Source of the DNA: Hyphomicrobiaceae bacterium | GTDB lineage: Bacteria > Pseudomonadota > Alphaproteobacteria > Rhizobiales > Hyphomicrobiaceae | Assembly: GCA_021775735.1 (NCBI GenBank) | Contig: JAJFHG010000037.1 | Span: 1-64,000, forward strand | DNA length: 64,000 nucleotides | Direction: 5' to 3' | In this document: positions 56,291-63,955 of the stretch, piece by piece | How the letters are laid out: every line of letters starts with the position of its first letter | Numbering within the stretch: the first letter of the stretch is position 1 | Position numbers and translations under genes: made by a program | The notes under the pieces: generated by a model | Database searches by the model: none | What the model was told of the DNA's origin: nothing | Seen by the model: only the letters and a program-made list of their open reading frames with translations

Positions 56291-56941
56291 TTAACCTTTT
56301 TTACGTTCATAGACCTGCATCAAAACAATCAAATGAAGGATGATGAATGCAGGAACAACTACGGTTGGAATGAGGACGAGTGGGAGTTGTCCCATGGCTT
56401 GGCTCGTCACCTCGTCAACAAACCCTGGAATCTGATTGCGCGCTGCCACACCCGTCAAAACCGCTATGAGAAAATCGGCAAGCCCGAGATAGTTGAAGAC
56501 TAAAAACCGATTGCTCGATAAAAACTCTGGTTTAGCCCTAAGCTGCCACGCCATGAAGGGGGCCGCGATGCCAACCATCACATCCCCCAAACCGGCAGGC
56601 CAGGCAAAGAAGCCAGGCAGATGGCCAAAGGCATAAACGGCAAGGAACAAACCGCCAAGTATCCGCCATGCCTGAAATTCAGTCAGAAGAATGGGATCTA
56701 GAGCGAGAGCACTGTCACGCAAACGCTTGGAGAACAACATGCAGGCAGCGAACAATATTACGGGTATTGCGATAGCAACTAGTGTCGGAAATGCCGGCTC
56801 GTGAGACGGCACATCAAAGGCGCCCCAATAAGCCTGCGTCATAACGACGGCGGTCCATAGAATTCCAATGAAACCGATAGAGGCGATCAGTGTAGTCGTG
56901 TTGTCGTATTCAGGATTTTGTACGGATTGGGTATTGTTCAT
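56291..56941 (-). CDS. Multi-pass membrane protein, third gene of a TetR-linked operon
   Basis: A 216-residue protein with six hydrophobic segments: TTLIASIGFIGILWTAVVM, FPTLVAIAIPVILFAACMLF, AWRILGGLFLAVYAFGHLPGFFAWPAGLGDVMVGIAAPFMAW, FLVFNYLGLADFLIAVLTGVAA and PLVLIPTVVVPAFIILHLIVLMQVY. The WPAGLGD motif is shared with a family of uncharacterised membrane proteins I have seen in Bradyrhizobium. GGAG lies 8 bases before the ATG at 56941. It follows the two small secreted-protein genes by 66 bases and is probably co-transcribed with them. Confidence 0.8.
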   Translation of the reverse strand: MNNTQSVQNPEYDNTTTLIASIGFIGILWTAVVMTQAYWGAFDVPSHEPAFPTLVAIAIPVILFAACMLFSKRLRDSALALDPILLTEFQAWRILGGLFLAVYAFGHLPGFFAWPAGLGDVMVGIAAPFMAWQLRAKPEFLSSNRFLVFNYLGLADFLIAVLTGVAARNQIPGFVDEVTSQAMGQLPLVLIPTVVVPAFIILHLIVLMQVYERKKG

Positions 56942-57007
56942 GACTGTTGCTCCTTTGGGAATTAGCAAGTGTCAATTCGTGGTGTGAAAAAGTTGCCACA
57001 TGACGTT

Positions 57008-57238
57008 TCAACAATGGATGCGGTCGGTGGTGGATTTCATCACGGTCAAGAAACCGTTGAATATTTTGCGTCGATCTACACGTCGGCAAAAATTTGGCTC
57101 AGGACTTATGGCGTCATCATGTTTGAATTCATCGCCATGTGCTTCGTTTGTGATGTGTCGCGCAAAATCCGCTTTTGATGCGGAACCCTCACCGCCTAAG
57201 AGGAGAAAGGCGATGAGGGTCACGATTAGAAGCCTCAA
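57008..57238 (-). CDS. Small secreted protein, coupled second gene of the TetR-linked operon
   Basis: A 76-residue protein with a signal peptide (LLIVTLIAFLLLGGEGSAS) and a mature part of about 55 residues with two cysteines, rich in His, Asp and Lys, which might bind metal. The start is a TTG at 57238 whose last two bases overlap the TGA of the upstream gene (TTGA). GGAGAG lies 6 bases upstream, inside that gene, so translation is likely coupled. No family is recognised. Confidence 0.6.
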   Translation of the reverse strand: MRLLIVTLIAFLLLGGEGSASKADFARHITNEAHGDEFKHDDAISPEPNFCRRVDRRKIFNGFLTVMKSTTDRIHC

Positions 57239-57402
57239 CGGGTTCTCTCCGAAGAGTTGGTCCAGATACCGTTTTCAGGTCCTGTAACGTGCATGTATGA
57301 GCCTGCACCCAACGCTTTGTCGGTCTCCGTCAGGGCGATGGAAGGAGCTGTACCAGATGCTAAGACAGCTGCACTTGCAGCAAGAGTGATAATCGTTTTC
57401 AT
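57235..57402 (-). CDS. Very small secreted protein, first gene of the TetR-linked operon
   Basis: A 55-residue protein with a clean signal peptide (TIITLAASAAVLASGTAPSIA) and a mature peptide of about 30 residues starting LTETDKALGAGSYMHV. It has no cysteine. GGAG lies 7 bases before the ATG at 57402. Its TGA overlaps the TTG start of the next gene. The promoter must lie in the 280-base gap shared with the divergent TetR gene, where a perfect palindrome is found. No family is recognised. Confidence 0.65.
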   Translation of the reverse strand: MKTIITLAASAAVLASGTAPSIALTETDKALGAGSYMHVTGPENGIWTNSSERTR

Positions 57403-57473
57403 GGTTTTTCTCCATATTTTGAGTTTGAAATTTCACTTCAGCGCCCTGATCTCAGGACATCGAAGTAATCTTT

Positions 57474-57509
57474 ATAGATGATTGCTATCATCTATGTGTA
57501 TTTAGATGA
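57474..57509. promoter_or_regulatory. Candidate TetR operator: perfect palindrome plus an extra half-site
   Basis: ATAGATGAT-TGCT-ATCATCTAT (57474-57495) is a perfect 9-bp inverted repeat, followed after 7 bases by a further TAGATGA half-site (57503-57509). It lies 72 bases upstream of the small secreted-protein gene and about 175 upstream of the divergent TetR gene. Size and symmetry fit a TetR dimer site. Confidence 0.7.
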
Positions 57510-57682
57510 CAGTTATAATCTTATTGGGCAAGCGCTTTGTGTTTTCTTTCACAGCTTTGTGATCGAGCAAAATGACGTACCTCCCGTAGTCCAAAGGGAA
57601 GTGTTTGAACTTCAGAATTAAGATGATATATATAATCCAAATGAAATCAGCTTATTAGCAACAGTTTTAGGAAACAGTACCT

Positions 57683-58270
57683 ATGCGCATGTCACGTGAA
57701 GCCAAGGCCCAACATCACAATGAAATCGTTAAGGCTGCCGCAAAGCTTTTGAGAGAAAACGGTATTGGTGGAACAAGCGTGTCAGATCTGATGCAGGCGG
57801 CCGGACTCACTCACGGTGGTTTCTACCGCCACTTTGACTCTAAAGATGCGTTGGTTTCCGAGGCGAGTAACGCAGCATTTGACCAATTTTTGTCTGGTTT
57901 GGCGGGTGCGTCAGATAAGAAGGAGAAGGCAAATGTCGTCTCCAAGTTCATTGATAAGTACTTATCGCGAGCTCATGTGGCCAATCCCGGGCTTGGTTGT
58001 CCCCTTGCCACACTCGGCGTCGAGGCAGGTCGTGAAGACAAAGCTGTGCGAGACGTTTTTGCAGAGAATGCTGAATGGTTATTCGATGAAATGGCCGCGG
58101 GCCTGTCTGGAAGCCAGGTGGAACGGCGGGAAAAGGCTATACGTATCGTTTCAACAATGATGGGTGGCGTGATTTTAGCGCGGGCAGTGGGCAGCCGAAA
58201 CTTGGGTAACGAAATTCTTGATGCCTGTCAGAAAATGAAGGAACGCGGCCTTCGAACAACGAAGGGTTAG
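57683..58270 (+). CDS. TetR/AcrR family regulator (YxaF/LmrA-like branch)
   Basis: A 195-residue repressor. The helix-turn-helix is IVKAAAKLLRENGIGGTSVSDLMQAAGLTHGGFYRHFDSKDALVSEA. The C-domain has the GLGCPLATLGVEAGR segment found in the branch of TetR proteins that senses electrophiles, flavonoids or quinones; the cysteine in GC-P could be a redox switch. The ATG at 57683 has AGGAAA upstream, with an in-frame ATG two codons later. It faces a three-gene operon across a perfect palindrome, its likely operator. Confidence 0.93.
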   Translation: MRMSREAKAQHHNEIVKAAAKLLRENGIGGTSVSDLMQAAGLTHGGFYRHFDSKDALVSEASNAAFDQFLSGLAGASDKKEKANVVSKFIDKYLSRAHVANPGLGCPLATLGVEAGREDKAVRDVFAENAEWLFDEMAAGLSGSQVERREKAIRIVSTMMGGVILARAVGSRNLGNEILDACQKMKERGLRTTKG

Positions 58271-58290
58271 GAAATATAAAGAGGGCACCA

Positions 58291-58364
58291 ATGTTCACTT
58301 CTGGCCCGTAGCAGACACAGCGCTATATTTGCCTTGCTGTCTGCCCATGACCCAAAGCGGGCAT
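58291..58364 (+). repeat. Dispersed palindromic repeat, two-module copy
   Basis: Module A (ATGTTCACTTCTGGCCCGTAGCAGACA, 58291-58317, arms partly eroded), the spacer with CGCTATATTTGCC, and module B (TGTCTGCCCATGACCCAAAGCGGGCA, 58339 on). Order and spacing equal those of the copy at 56135. Confidence 0.78.
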
Positions 58365-58487
58365 TAACAAACTGTCGATTGCATCTGTCACAATGCAGAT
58401 CATCTCTTATAGCGCTTGCGAATATCACTTCTGACCATTGCTAATGCAGCTTCTGCCGCCATTGAAAATCAGCATTTATTGAAAGTC

Positions 58488-59267
58488 TCATAATGCAACG
58501 GCATTGTGTTGCAGTATCCAATCCGCTGCCGCTAAAATGTTATCGACCACTGCAGTTGGTGCAGGTTGAAATAACGTCTCATCGTTTGGTCTGTATTTGC
58601 CGGTGCGAACCAGAATACCAACACCGACCCGCGCCTCCAACGCGCCCGACACATCAGATTCAACATCATCTCCGATCATGGCAGCCTCATCCAAACCGCA
58701 ACCGGTATCGTGAAGAGCCAAGCTAAAAAAAACACCAGACGGCTTACCAAGGACCAAGGCGTCTCGTCCACACGCGAACTCAAGTGCGGCAAGGAAGGGA
58801 CCAGCGTCGAGACTTAATTCCCCGTCCTTATCGCGAAAGTAGCGATTTTTTGCCAGGGCCAGTAAGGGTCCCCCGTTCTGAAGGACACGAAAAGCATGAT
58901 TTAAATTTGTGTAGTTAAACGCCTCGCCAGCATCTCCGACAACGACGGCAACGGGGCGATCCTGCTTACAGCTGGAAAACTCGGATTCGATTGCAGGATG
59001 CACCAGAAGATGCGGTGAGCAGTGATTAAGCTCTAGCCAGGTGCATGCGGCTTGTGCAGGCATAAATAGCTCTGACGCCTCACACTGCAATCCCAAGGAT
59101 TTCAAATTTTGCAGAGTTTCATGCTTGGTCGACCGTGTCGTGTTCGTCACAAACTTGAGATGAAGACCGTTTTGACGCAACACGGCGATCGCATCCAATG
59201 CGCCGGACAGGAGTTCGTTGTCCTGATACACGACGCCGGAAAGGTCTAACAGAACTGTCTTAATCAT
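58488..59267 (-). CDS. HAD-superfamily hydrolase, LHPP/TIGR01458 type
   Basis: A 259-residue phosphatase-like protein of subfamily IIA. Motif I is LLDLSGVVYQD, where the nucleophile is the first D and the usual second D is an S (D-L-S-G), as in the LHPP group. Motif II is FVTNTTRSTK, the motif III lysine is in LGKPSGVFF, and motif IV is AAMIGDDVESDVSGALEA. The cap domain includes VVVGDAGEAFNYTNLNHAFRVL. Human LHPP acts on phospholysine, phosphohistidine and pyrophosphate. I place the start at the ATG 59267. It lies 170 bases behind the run of small genes on the same strand. Confidence 0.88.
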   Translation of the reverse strand: MIKTVLLDLSGVVYQDNELLSGALDAIAVLRQNGLHLKFVTNTTRSTKHETLQNLKSLGLQCEASELFMPAQAACTWLELNHCSPHLLVHPAIESEFSSCKQDRPVAVVVGDAGEAFNYTNLNHAFRVLQNGGPLLALAKNRYFRDKDGELSLDAGPFLAALEFACGRDALVLGKPSGVFFSLALHDTGCGLDEAAMIGDDVESDVSGALEARVGVGILVRTGKYRPNDETLFQPAPTAVVDNILAAADWILQHNAVAL

Positions 59268-59438
59268 TGTCCCGCGCCCTGCAAAGCAGAGGTTGCGCAA
59301 CATGCTACCAACCTGCGCTACCAGCGCTCAAGCCCGACAGCAGCGCTCTCAACAATAAAGGGTGCCAGGAACCAATCCGCTCCAACACAATCCCAACCGA
59401 CTATTAAAAATGACAGGGTCGGATCAGTCCGCTACGGA

Positions 59439-59627
59439 TCAATTCGCATGACCCACTTTAAGAACCGGGTGACGCGCGTCTCCACGCTTATTCCGAGGCC
59501 GCACATAGTTGAATTTCGCATCCGGAACTTCCCGCTTCACTCCCAGGGCAGCGGTCAGCGCATCATCGGCATCAATGATGACATGGTTCGCTCTATTCTC
59601 AAGCTTGTAACCAACTGCAAACAGCAT
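59439..59627 (-). CDS. Very small protein, unknown function
   Basis: A 62-residue protein beginning LFAVGYKLENRANHVIIDADDALTAALGVKRE, probably a small alpha/beta fold, with a basic second half (RPRNKRGDARHP). GAGGAG lies about 9 bases before the ATG at 59627, a strong site. It starts 2 bases after the stop of the 60-residue membrane protein gene, which indicates coupling. No family is recognised. Confidence 0.6.
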   Translation of the reverse strand: MLFAVGYKLENRANHVIIDADDALTAALGVKREVPDAKFNYVRPRNKRGDARHPVLKVGHAN

Positions 59628-59629
59628 GA

Positions 59630-59812
59630 TCAGTTCTCCTCAAGAGCAGAAATAGAAGCGACAATCAAAATCATGATAAGCGCAATCGAAGTCCACAGCA
59701 AGTGAACGGGCTGGCGATCAACCCCACGAGACTTAAAATTTAAGTCAACTTTCAGCCGATATGAGCCGACAGCCAACGCGAGATATAAAGTTGGACTGAA
59801 ACCGATAGCCAC
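59630..59812 (-). CDS. Very small single-pass membrane protein
   Basis: A 60-residue protein from a GTG at 59812. The C-terminal helix (LLWTSIALIMILIVASISAL) is strongly hydrophobic and ends in EEN. The N-terminal part is weakly hydrophobic. The ribosome binding site is poor and a shorter start is possible. The evidence that it is real is its tight arrangement with the next gene, whose GAGGAG site lies inside its last codons. No family is recognised. Confidence 0.5.
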   Translation of the reverse strand: MAIGFSPTLYLALAVGSYRLKVDLNFKSRGVDRQPVHLLWTSIALIMILIVASISALEEN

Positions 59813-59900
59813 GGCGCGACTGATCGGGGCTGGCAGCGTTAAACAATCGCCAATGGGTCACGCGACAGCATTCGACAAATTTTAAAACGCAGCGGATACC

Positions 59901-60374
59901 TCAATGACTGCGGCTGCCTATATGAGCGTGTGGCACATCATGCAGGAGTTTCTGGAAGTCTCGCCCTCTGATATGTACCAGTGAACAATGGTCGCCACCC
60001 TCAAAATAGATTTCCTGCAGACCATCTAGACTTTCATCCATGATGGACTGCAAGCCATAGGCTGCCGGAACCGGCGGTATGGAGCCTGCCTCACAGTCTG
60101 AGAAAAAAGACTCAACCTCTTTCTCAGTGGCAAGTCCAACCGGCTCATTGAGCCAGCTACCAATCTCGTTCAACTCCACCTGGCAGGACGCCGGCACAAT
60201 TGCGAGAACAAAGTCATCCTTACGCCTTAAAAGCACACCCTTTGCAAGATTGTCCTCCGACACCTTGCATGCACGGGCCGATTCAACGGCGGACATCGTG
60301 GGCTCATGCAGCATAATATCATAGCGCGCACCCCGGCCATCGAGAATAGCCTTTAGTGATTTTGCGATTGTCAT
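59901..60374 (-). CDS. YbaK/ProX-type aminoacyl-tRNA deacylase domain protein
   Basis: A 157-residue protein of the YbaK/prolyl-tRNA-synthetase-associated domain family: YDIMLHEPTMSAVESARACKVSEDNLAKGVLLRRKDDFVLAIVPASCQVELN, LATEKEVESFFSDCEAGSIPPVPAAYGL. The substrate-pocket lysine is in NLAKGVLL, followed by the GSIPP loop. Such proteins clear mischarged Cys-, Ala- or Pro-tRNA in trans. The exact specificity is not told by sequence. A near-perfect GGAGG precedes the ATG at 60374. It is on the same strand as the CBS gene 96 bases ahead. Confidence 0.9.
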   Translation of the reverse strand: MTIAKSLKAILDGRGARYDIMLHEPTMSAVESARACKVSEDNLAKGVLLRRKDDFVLAIVPASCQVELNEIGSWLNEPVGLATEKEVESFFSDCEAGSIPPVPAAYGLQSIMDESLDGLQEIYFEGGDHCSLVHIRGRDFQKLLHDVPHAHIGSRSH

Positions 60375-60471
60375 AACGGACCTCCACTTCTAACCGTACG
60401 ATCCAATCCTGCCTTGTGCGCCAAACATTGAGCCGGCCAGCGCACAGATCATCCGTTAAATTCACCGCGGC

Positions 60472-60915
60472 TTAATGAGCCATACGCTCGCCGCTAATGT
60501 AACATTCCAGTTGTTTAATCGTGAACTTCTGCTCATCGATGATGAATTTGACAAGATCGCCAATTGATACAACACCGACAACTTTGCCATGTTCGATGAC
60601 AGGCAGATGGCGCACCCGGTGCTGCGTCATCAATTCCATGCAATCATCAATCTCTTGACCAGGGCTGACACAGATATTGTTCGTCGCCATGACCTCGCGA
60701 ACAAGCGTGTGAGGTGAAGTTCTTCCTTTGAGAATGACGTTGCGGGCATAGTGCCGTTCGGTCAAAATGCCGATCAGAGAACCGCCTGTCATAACCAAGA
60801 GCGAACCAACATTTTTCGCGGACATTTCTTTGATAGCTTCGTATACCGTCGTCTCTGGGCTCACGGTCAAGACACGTGCGCCCTTCACTTTTAGGAGTTG
60901 TTTAATGCATGCCAT
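60472..60915 (-). CDS. Tandem CBS-domain protein
   Basis: A 147-residue protein made of two CBS repeats: VLTVSPETTVYEAIKEMSAKNVGSLLVMTGGSLIGILTERHYARNVI and VREVMATNNICVSPGQEIDDCMELMTQHRVRHLPVIEHGKVVGVVSIGDLVKFIID. CBS pairs bind adenosine nucleotides and report energy or redox state. There is no attached effector domain. Stand-alone CBS proteins of this size are widespread in Hyphomicrobiales and often stress- or low-oxygen-induced. GGAGGA precedes the ATG. The 55-residue protein gene 56 bases upstream is probably in the same transcript. Confidence 0.93.
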   Translation of the reverse strand: MACIKQLLKVKGARVLTVSPETTVYEAIKEMSAKNVGSLLVMTGGSLIGILTERHYARNVILKGRTSPHTLVREVMATNNICVSPGQEIDDCMELMTQHRVRHLPVIEHGKVVGVVSIGDLVKFIIDEQKFTIKQLECYISGERMAH

Positions 60916-60971
60916 TTACCGATTCCTCCCGGTGTTGTGTCCTGCAAAAAAGAGTTTGCGTTCCATTGTTG

Positions 60972-61139
60972 TTATGTGCCTGGATCACGATTGACCAACA
61001 GGCTCAATTCAGTGTGTTCTAAGTGATCTAGACCCGTTGTCACGGTCACGCGTTCACCCATCACGCCTTGAAGCCGTTGTGCGTCGTGACGCACAACGAC
61101 GGATTGCGTCATTGTTTGATTGTATGCGTTGACTGTCAT
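60972..61139 (-). CDS. Very small protein upstream of the CBS gene
   Basis: A 55-residue protein: TVNAYNQTMTQSVVVRHDAQ, then a hydrophilic body and the ending LLVNRDPGT. There is no membrane segment and no cysteine. GGAGG lies 7 bases before the ATG at 61139, a very good site. The frame is open to 61262, but that extension has no site. It may be the first cistron of the CBS/YbaK run. No family is recognised. Confidence 0.6.
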   Translation of the reverse strand: MTVNAYNQTMTQSVVVRHDAQRLQGVMGERVTVTTGLDHLEHTELSLLVNRDPGT

Positions 61140-61425
61140 GCGTCGGCCTCCATGATCTGGAGCGCCAGCAAATCGCGGGTCGCAGTATCCCCCGTCGCGC
61201 GACTCACAGGTTAAGCCGGCGATAGTAATGTTCTCTACAAAATACACCCATTTTATGCGCAAGGCAAATTGCTGTAGCCAAATTTACGCAAAAGCGATCT
61301 ACATTGAAACTGCGATTATGGGCGATATTCGCTGGTTGCGATTGTAGCGCGGTGCAAAAAAACGTCGTCGGATGTCGCGATCAAATATTTATTTTTTTGG
61401 CGCCAAGCTAACCTTGGCTCCACAT

Positions 61426-61439
61426 CTGACCTACGTCAG
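61426..61439. promoter_or_regulatory. Perfect CTGAC-CTAC-GTCAG palindrome, possible CRP/FNR-family site
   Basis: Both half-sites (TGAC/GTCA) and the 4-base gap match the geometry of CRP/FNR-family sites. It lies about 290 bases upstream of the 55-residue gene. The distance is long, so assignment is weak. Confidence 0.3.
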
Positions 61440-61483
61440 CCATTAACGTTAAAGCAGACGCGCCACCATCATTCCCAAAATAT

Positions 61484-61507
61484 CGGCTCATGACCCAAAG
61501 CGGAGCT
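61484..61507 (+). repeat. Dispersed repeat, second module only
   Basis: CGGCTCATGACCCAAAGCGGAGC keeps the core CATGACCCAAAGCGG with a divergent left arm. Confidence 0.65.
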
Positions 61508-61551
61508 TTCTATAGATGCTGACGGTTGGTGACAGACACCCGTGTGGCATT

Positions 61552-63006
61552 CTATTTTGTGCCAGAGCCAAACTTATAGCTTAAACCTATCCGAGCGACC
61601 GTCACGTCCTTCACTTGCGCGAAATCACCAGGATCAGAGTCCGGGGTCAGTGACCGTGTGTCTTTACGATCGCCAAATTCGTAATGAAGTGCTTCAAATC
61701 GGATTAGTGAATTATTATTCAGCGCGTGTTCGATACCGCCACCGACAACAAAGCCGGTGTCATTCAAGTCTGTCTTTCCCACACTCGTGTTGCCGTCGTC
61801 CCGCTCCGTATAGTCGGCATCAACCCAAGCAATACCGGCGGTCACATAGAACAAAGTCTGTGCAGAGATGGTTCCAAGCCGCCCACGGACAGATGCTAGC
61901 CAATTTATGTCGACCGATGCGCTGTCATCGAACGGACTTCCTCCGTCTGGATCAAACTGGAGATCGGATTGACCAACGTAACTCCAGTCCGTTTCGATAC
62001 CAATGACGTAACGTTCGAACATGTAATTGTAGCCAAAATGGCCGCCTATTATACCACTGTCGAGATCGAAGAAACGCCCCAGGACACTGTCCTCATTGTC
62101 AAAGGGATTGCTAATTTCGCTTGAATCGAAAATGCTGTCGAAATCGACAAGGCCGTAGCCAATGTGCCCGCCGACGTAGATGCCATCCCAAGTGATCGAA
62201 GGAGATGGTCTCAGCGAGTTCGGATCAACCGCGGCAGAAAACCTGTAGCTCATGCCGAGGCGCGCAACGATAATTTCTTTTAGCGCCGCAAAGTCATCGG
62301 GATCAGAGTCGTTATTCAGAGTGCTGGTAAATTCACGATTGTTGAAGGAATAATATAAACCTTCCAGACGGATTGCTAGTTGGTTCGTCAGCGCGTGTTC
62401 GATCCCACCGCCAACAACAAACCCCGCTCCATCCAAGTCGGTGGACCCTGTGTCTATCGGGAATCCATCAGCATCTTGCGCCGTGAAGTCAGCATCGACC
62501 CACGCGATACCTGCAGTCATATATATGAGTGTTTGGGCCGATGTGACACCCAGGCGTCCACGAAGGGATGCGAGCCAGTTAACGTCGACTGATGCATTGT
62601 CTGTGGTGCTTCCACCGGGACCTTCATCCTCCTGATCAAACACACGATCAGACCAGCCGACATGACTCCAATCTGCCTCGAGCCCCACAACGAAGCGGCC
62701 AAATGTTTGATTGAAACCAAGATGGACGCCGCCTACGCCACCTTCAGCGTCAAAGAACCGGCTGGGTACACTGTCAAGAATATCTCGGGGTCCAAAAACA
62801 ATTTCTGACGAGTCAAATATGCCGTCGAAGTCGGCTTTTCCGTAACCCAAGTGTCCACCGATATAAAACCCGTTCCAGCCAATGGCTGGGAGAGCGCCAA
62901 TATCCCGATCTAGCGCCATGGCAGGGGATGCCAAAAAGCAGCCTGCAAATATCGCCACTGTCGGTGAAAGGACTGCGCTCAATCCAAGTTTCCAATCAGT
63001 ACCCAT
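61552..63006 (-). CDS. Outer-membrane protein of two fused Omp25/Omp31-like beta-barrels
   Basis: A 484-residue protein with a signal peptide (LSPTVAIFAGCFLASPAMA). Two homologous domains follow, each about 210 residues and each the size of a complete eight-stranded porin-family barrel. Copy 1 opens at W44 (NGFYIGGHLGYGKADFDGIF) and ends ARLGMSYRF. Copy 2 opens near residue 273 (WDGIYVGGHIGYGLVDFDSIF) and ends ARIGLSYKFG. Internal landmarks repeat in order: HLGFNQ/HFGYNY, GLEADWSHVG/GIETDWSYVG, VDVNWLASLRGRLG/VDINWLASVRGRLG, AGIAWVDAD and GGGIEHAL. GAGG precedes the ATG at 63006. Single-barrel relatives are major surface proteins in Brucella and Bartonella. Confidence 0.92.
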   Translation of the reverse strand: MGTDWKLGLSAVLSPTVAIFAGCFLASPAMALDRDIGALPAIGWNGFYIGGHLGYGKADFDGIFDSSEIVFGPRDILDSVPSRFFDAEGGVGGVHLGFNQTFGRFVVGLEADWSHVGWSDRVFDQEDEGPGGSTTDNASVDVNWLASLRGRLGVTSAQTLIYMTAGIAWVDADFTAQDADGFPIDTGSTDLDGAGFVVGGGIEHALTNQLAIRLEGLYYSFNNREFTSTLNNDSDPDDFAALKEIIVARLGMSYRFSAAVDPNSLRPSPSITWDGIYVGGHIGYGLVDFDSIFDSSEISNPFDNEDSVLGRFFDLDSGIIGGHFGYNYMFERYVIGIETDWSYVGQSDLQFDPDGGSPFDDSASVDINWLASVRGRLGTISAQTLFYVTAGIAWVDADYTERDDGNTSVGKTDLNDTGFVVGGGIEHALNNNSLIRFEALHYEFGDRKDTRSLTPDSDPGDFAQVKDVTVARIGLSYKFGSGTK

Positions 63007-63270
63007 CGCGAACGCCTCTAGGAGTTACTGCTGCCCATTGTAGATTGCCTAAATGCATATTCTATATTTTATGGAAGGCACAGCTAAGAGTTCTCCAAAA
63101 GCTGTCGCACAATAACCACATGGGTTGCCAAGCAGCTCGATCTGCGTAGAGAGTACCCTGGTGTACTGAACCGTCGATCGAGACCTATTCGGCCGCGGCA
63201 TTCCTAATACCAGCCAAACACCACCGTCGCCCGCGGCATAAGAACAAGCACCTGCCGATGTGCAAATTGA

Positions 63271-63343
63271 ATGTCCGCTTGTGGCCCTTAGCGGACGTTA
63301 TGGCGTCGCGCTCAATTGGTCTGCTAAACACCCGAAGCGGACA
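63271..63343 (+). repeat. Dispersed palindromic repeat, two-module copy
   Basis: Module A (TGTCCGCTTGTGGCCCTTAGCGGAC, 63272-63296) is nearly perfect. The spacer contains TATGGCGTCGCG. Module B (GTCTGCTAAACACCCGAAGCGGAC, 63319-63342) has a changed core. Confidence 0.78.
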
Positions 63344-63433
63344 TTAGATCACCGAATGGGCAATGTCTGCTATTATCTAAAGGCTTACAAAGAAAGCATT
63401 TCGCGTTGCTGACCGTAAATTGCAGTGGTCCGT

Positions 63434-63667
63434 TCACCGGACTGACAATAAATGCGAGGTTGAATCCAAGTTTGAGAAAGCGCGCTGCATGTGACTTCGC
63501 GTCGCTTCACTGGCTAACAGCCGAAAAGCTGTGCGCGTTCCCGGGTTAGGTTTGTGATCAGACCCAGGTGTCATGACAGACACCAGAACAGCGACACAGG
63601 ACATGGTTCTTATCAACCCTACGGTGGTCAGCGTTTTGTCTCTGCTTGCCGATTTTAGTGACATCAC
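63434..63667 (-). CDS. Possible small secreted protein
   Basis: A 77-residue frame starting GTG-ATG at 63667/63664, with GGAG 7-10 bases upstream. A moderately hydrophobic stretch (TVGLIRTMSCVAVLVSVMTPG) could be a signal peptide. The remainder is Arg/Ser/Thr-rich and hydrophilic. No family is recognised and it may be fortuitous. Confidence 0.35.
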   Translation of the reverse strand: MMSLKSASRDKTLTTVGLIRTMSCVAVLVSVMTPGSDHKPNPGTRTAFRLLASEATRSHMQRAFSNLDSTSHLLSVR

Positions 63668-63955
63668 GATTGTTCTCCAAGTGGACCATGGCTATTGGCG
63701 TGCCAGGCCGACTATTCTGGAAAACAGGGTGTCGCTTTAGATGGTAGAATTGAAATACTTCATTGTGATGGTTTCAATAGATCCTCGACATGCTGCTGTC
63801 ATTTTGACGAATAGCTTCCGGCTATGGAAACGGAATACAAACAGTATTTTATTACGCAGGCCGACACCGATAATCTTTTTCTCAACCGCGACGGACATGA
63901 ATATCGCAATGCCCCATCGTCGGTAAATATTTTAAACCTGAGAAGGAGTATCGTC

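Larger units (their letters stand above)
61140..61551. other. Intergenic stretch holding a CTGAC-N4-GTCAG palindrome and a repeat module
   Basis: No supported gene. It should carry the promoter of the small-gene run. A perfect 5-bp-arm palindrome lies at 61426-61439 and one repeat module at 61484-61507. Confidence 0.5.
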
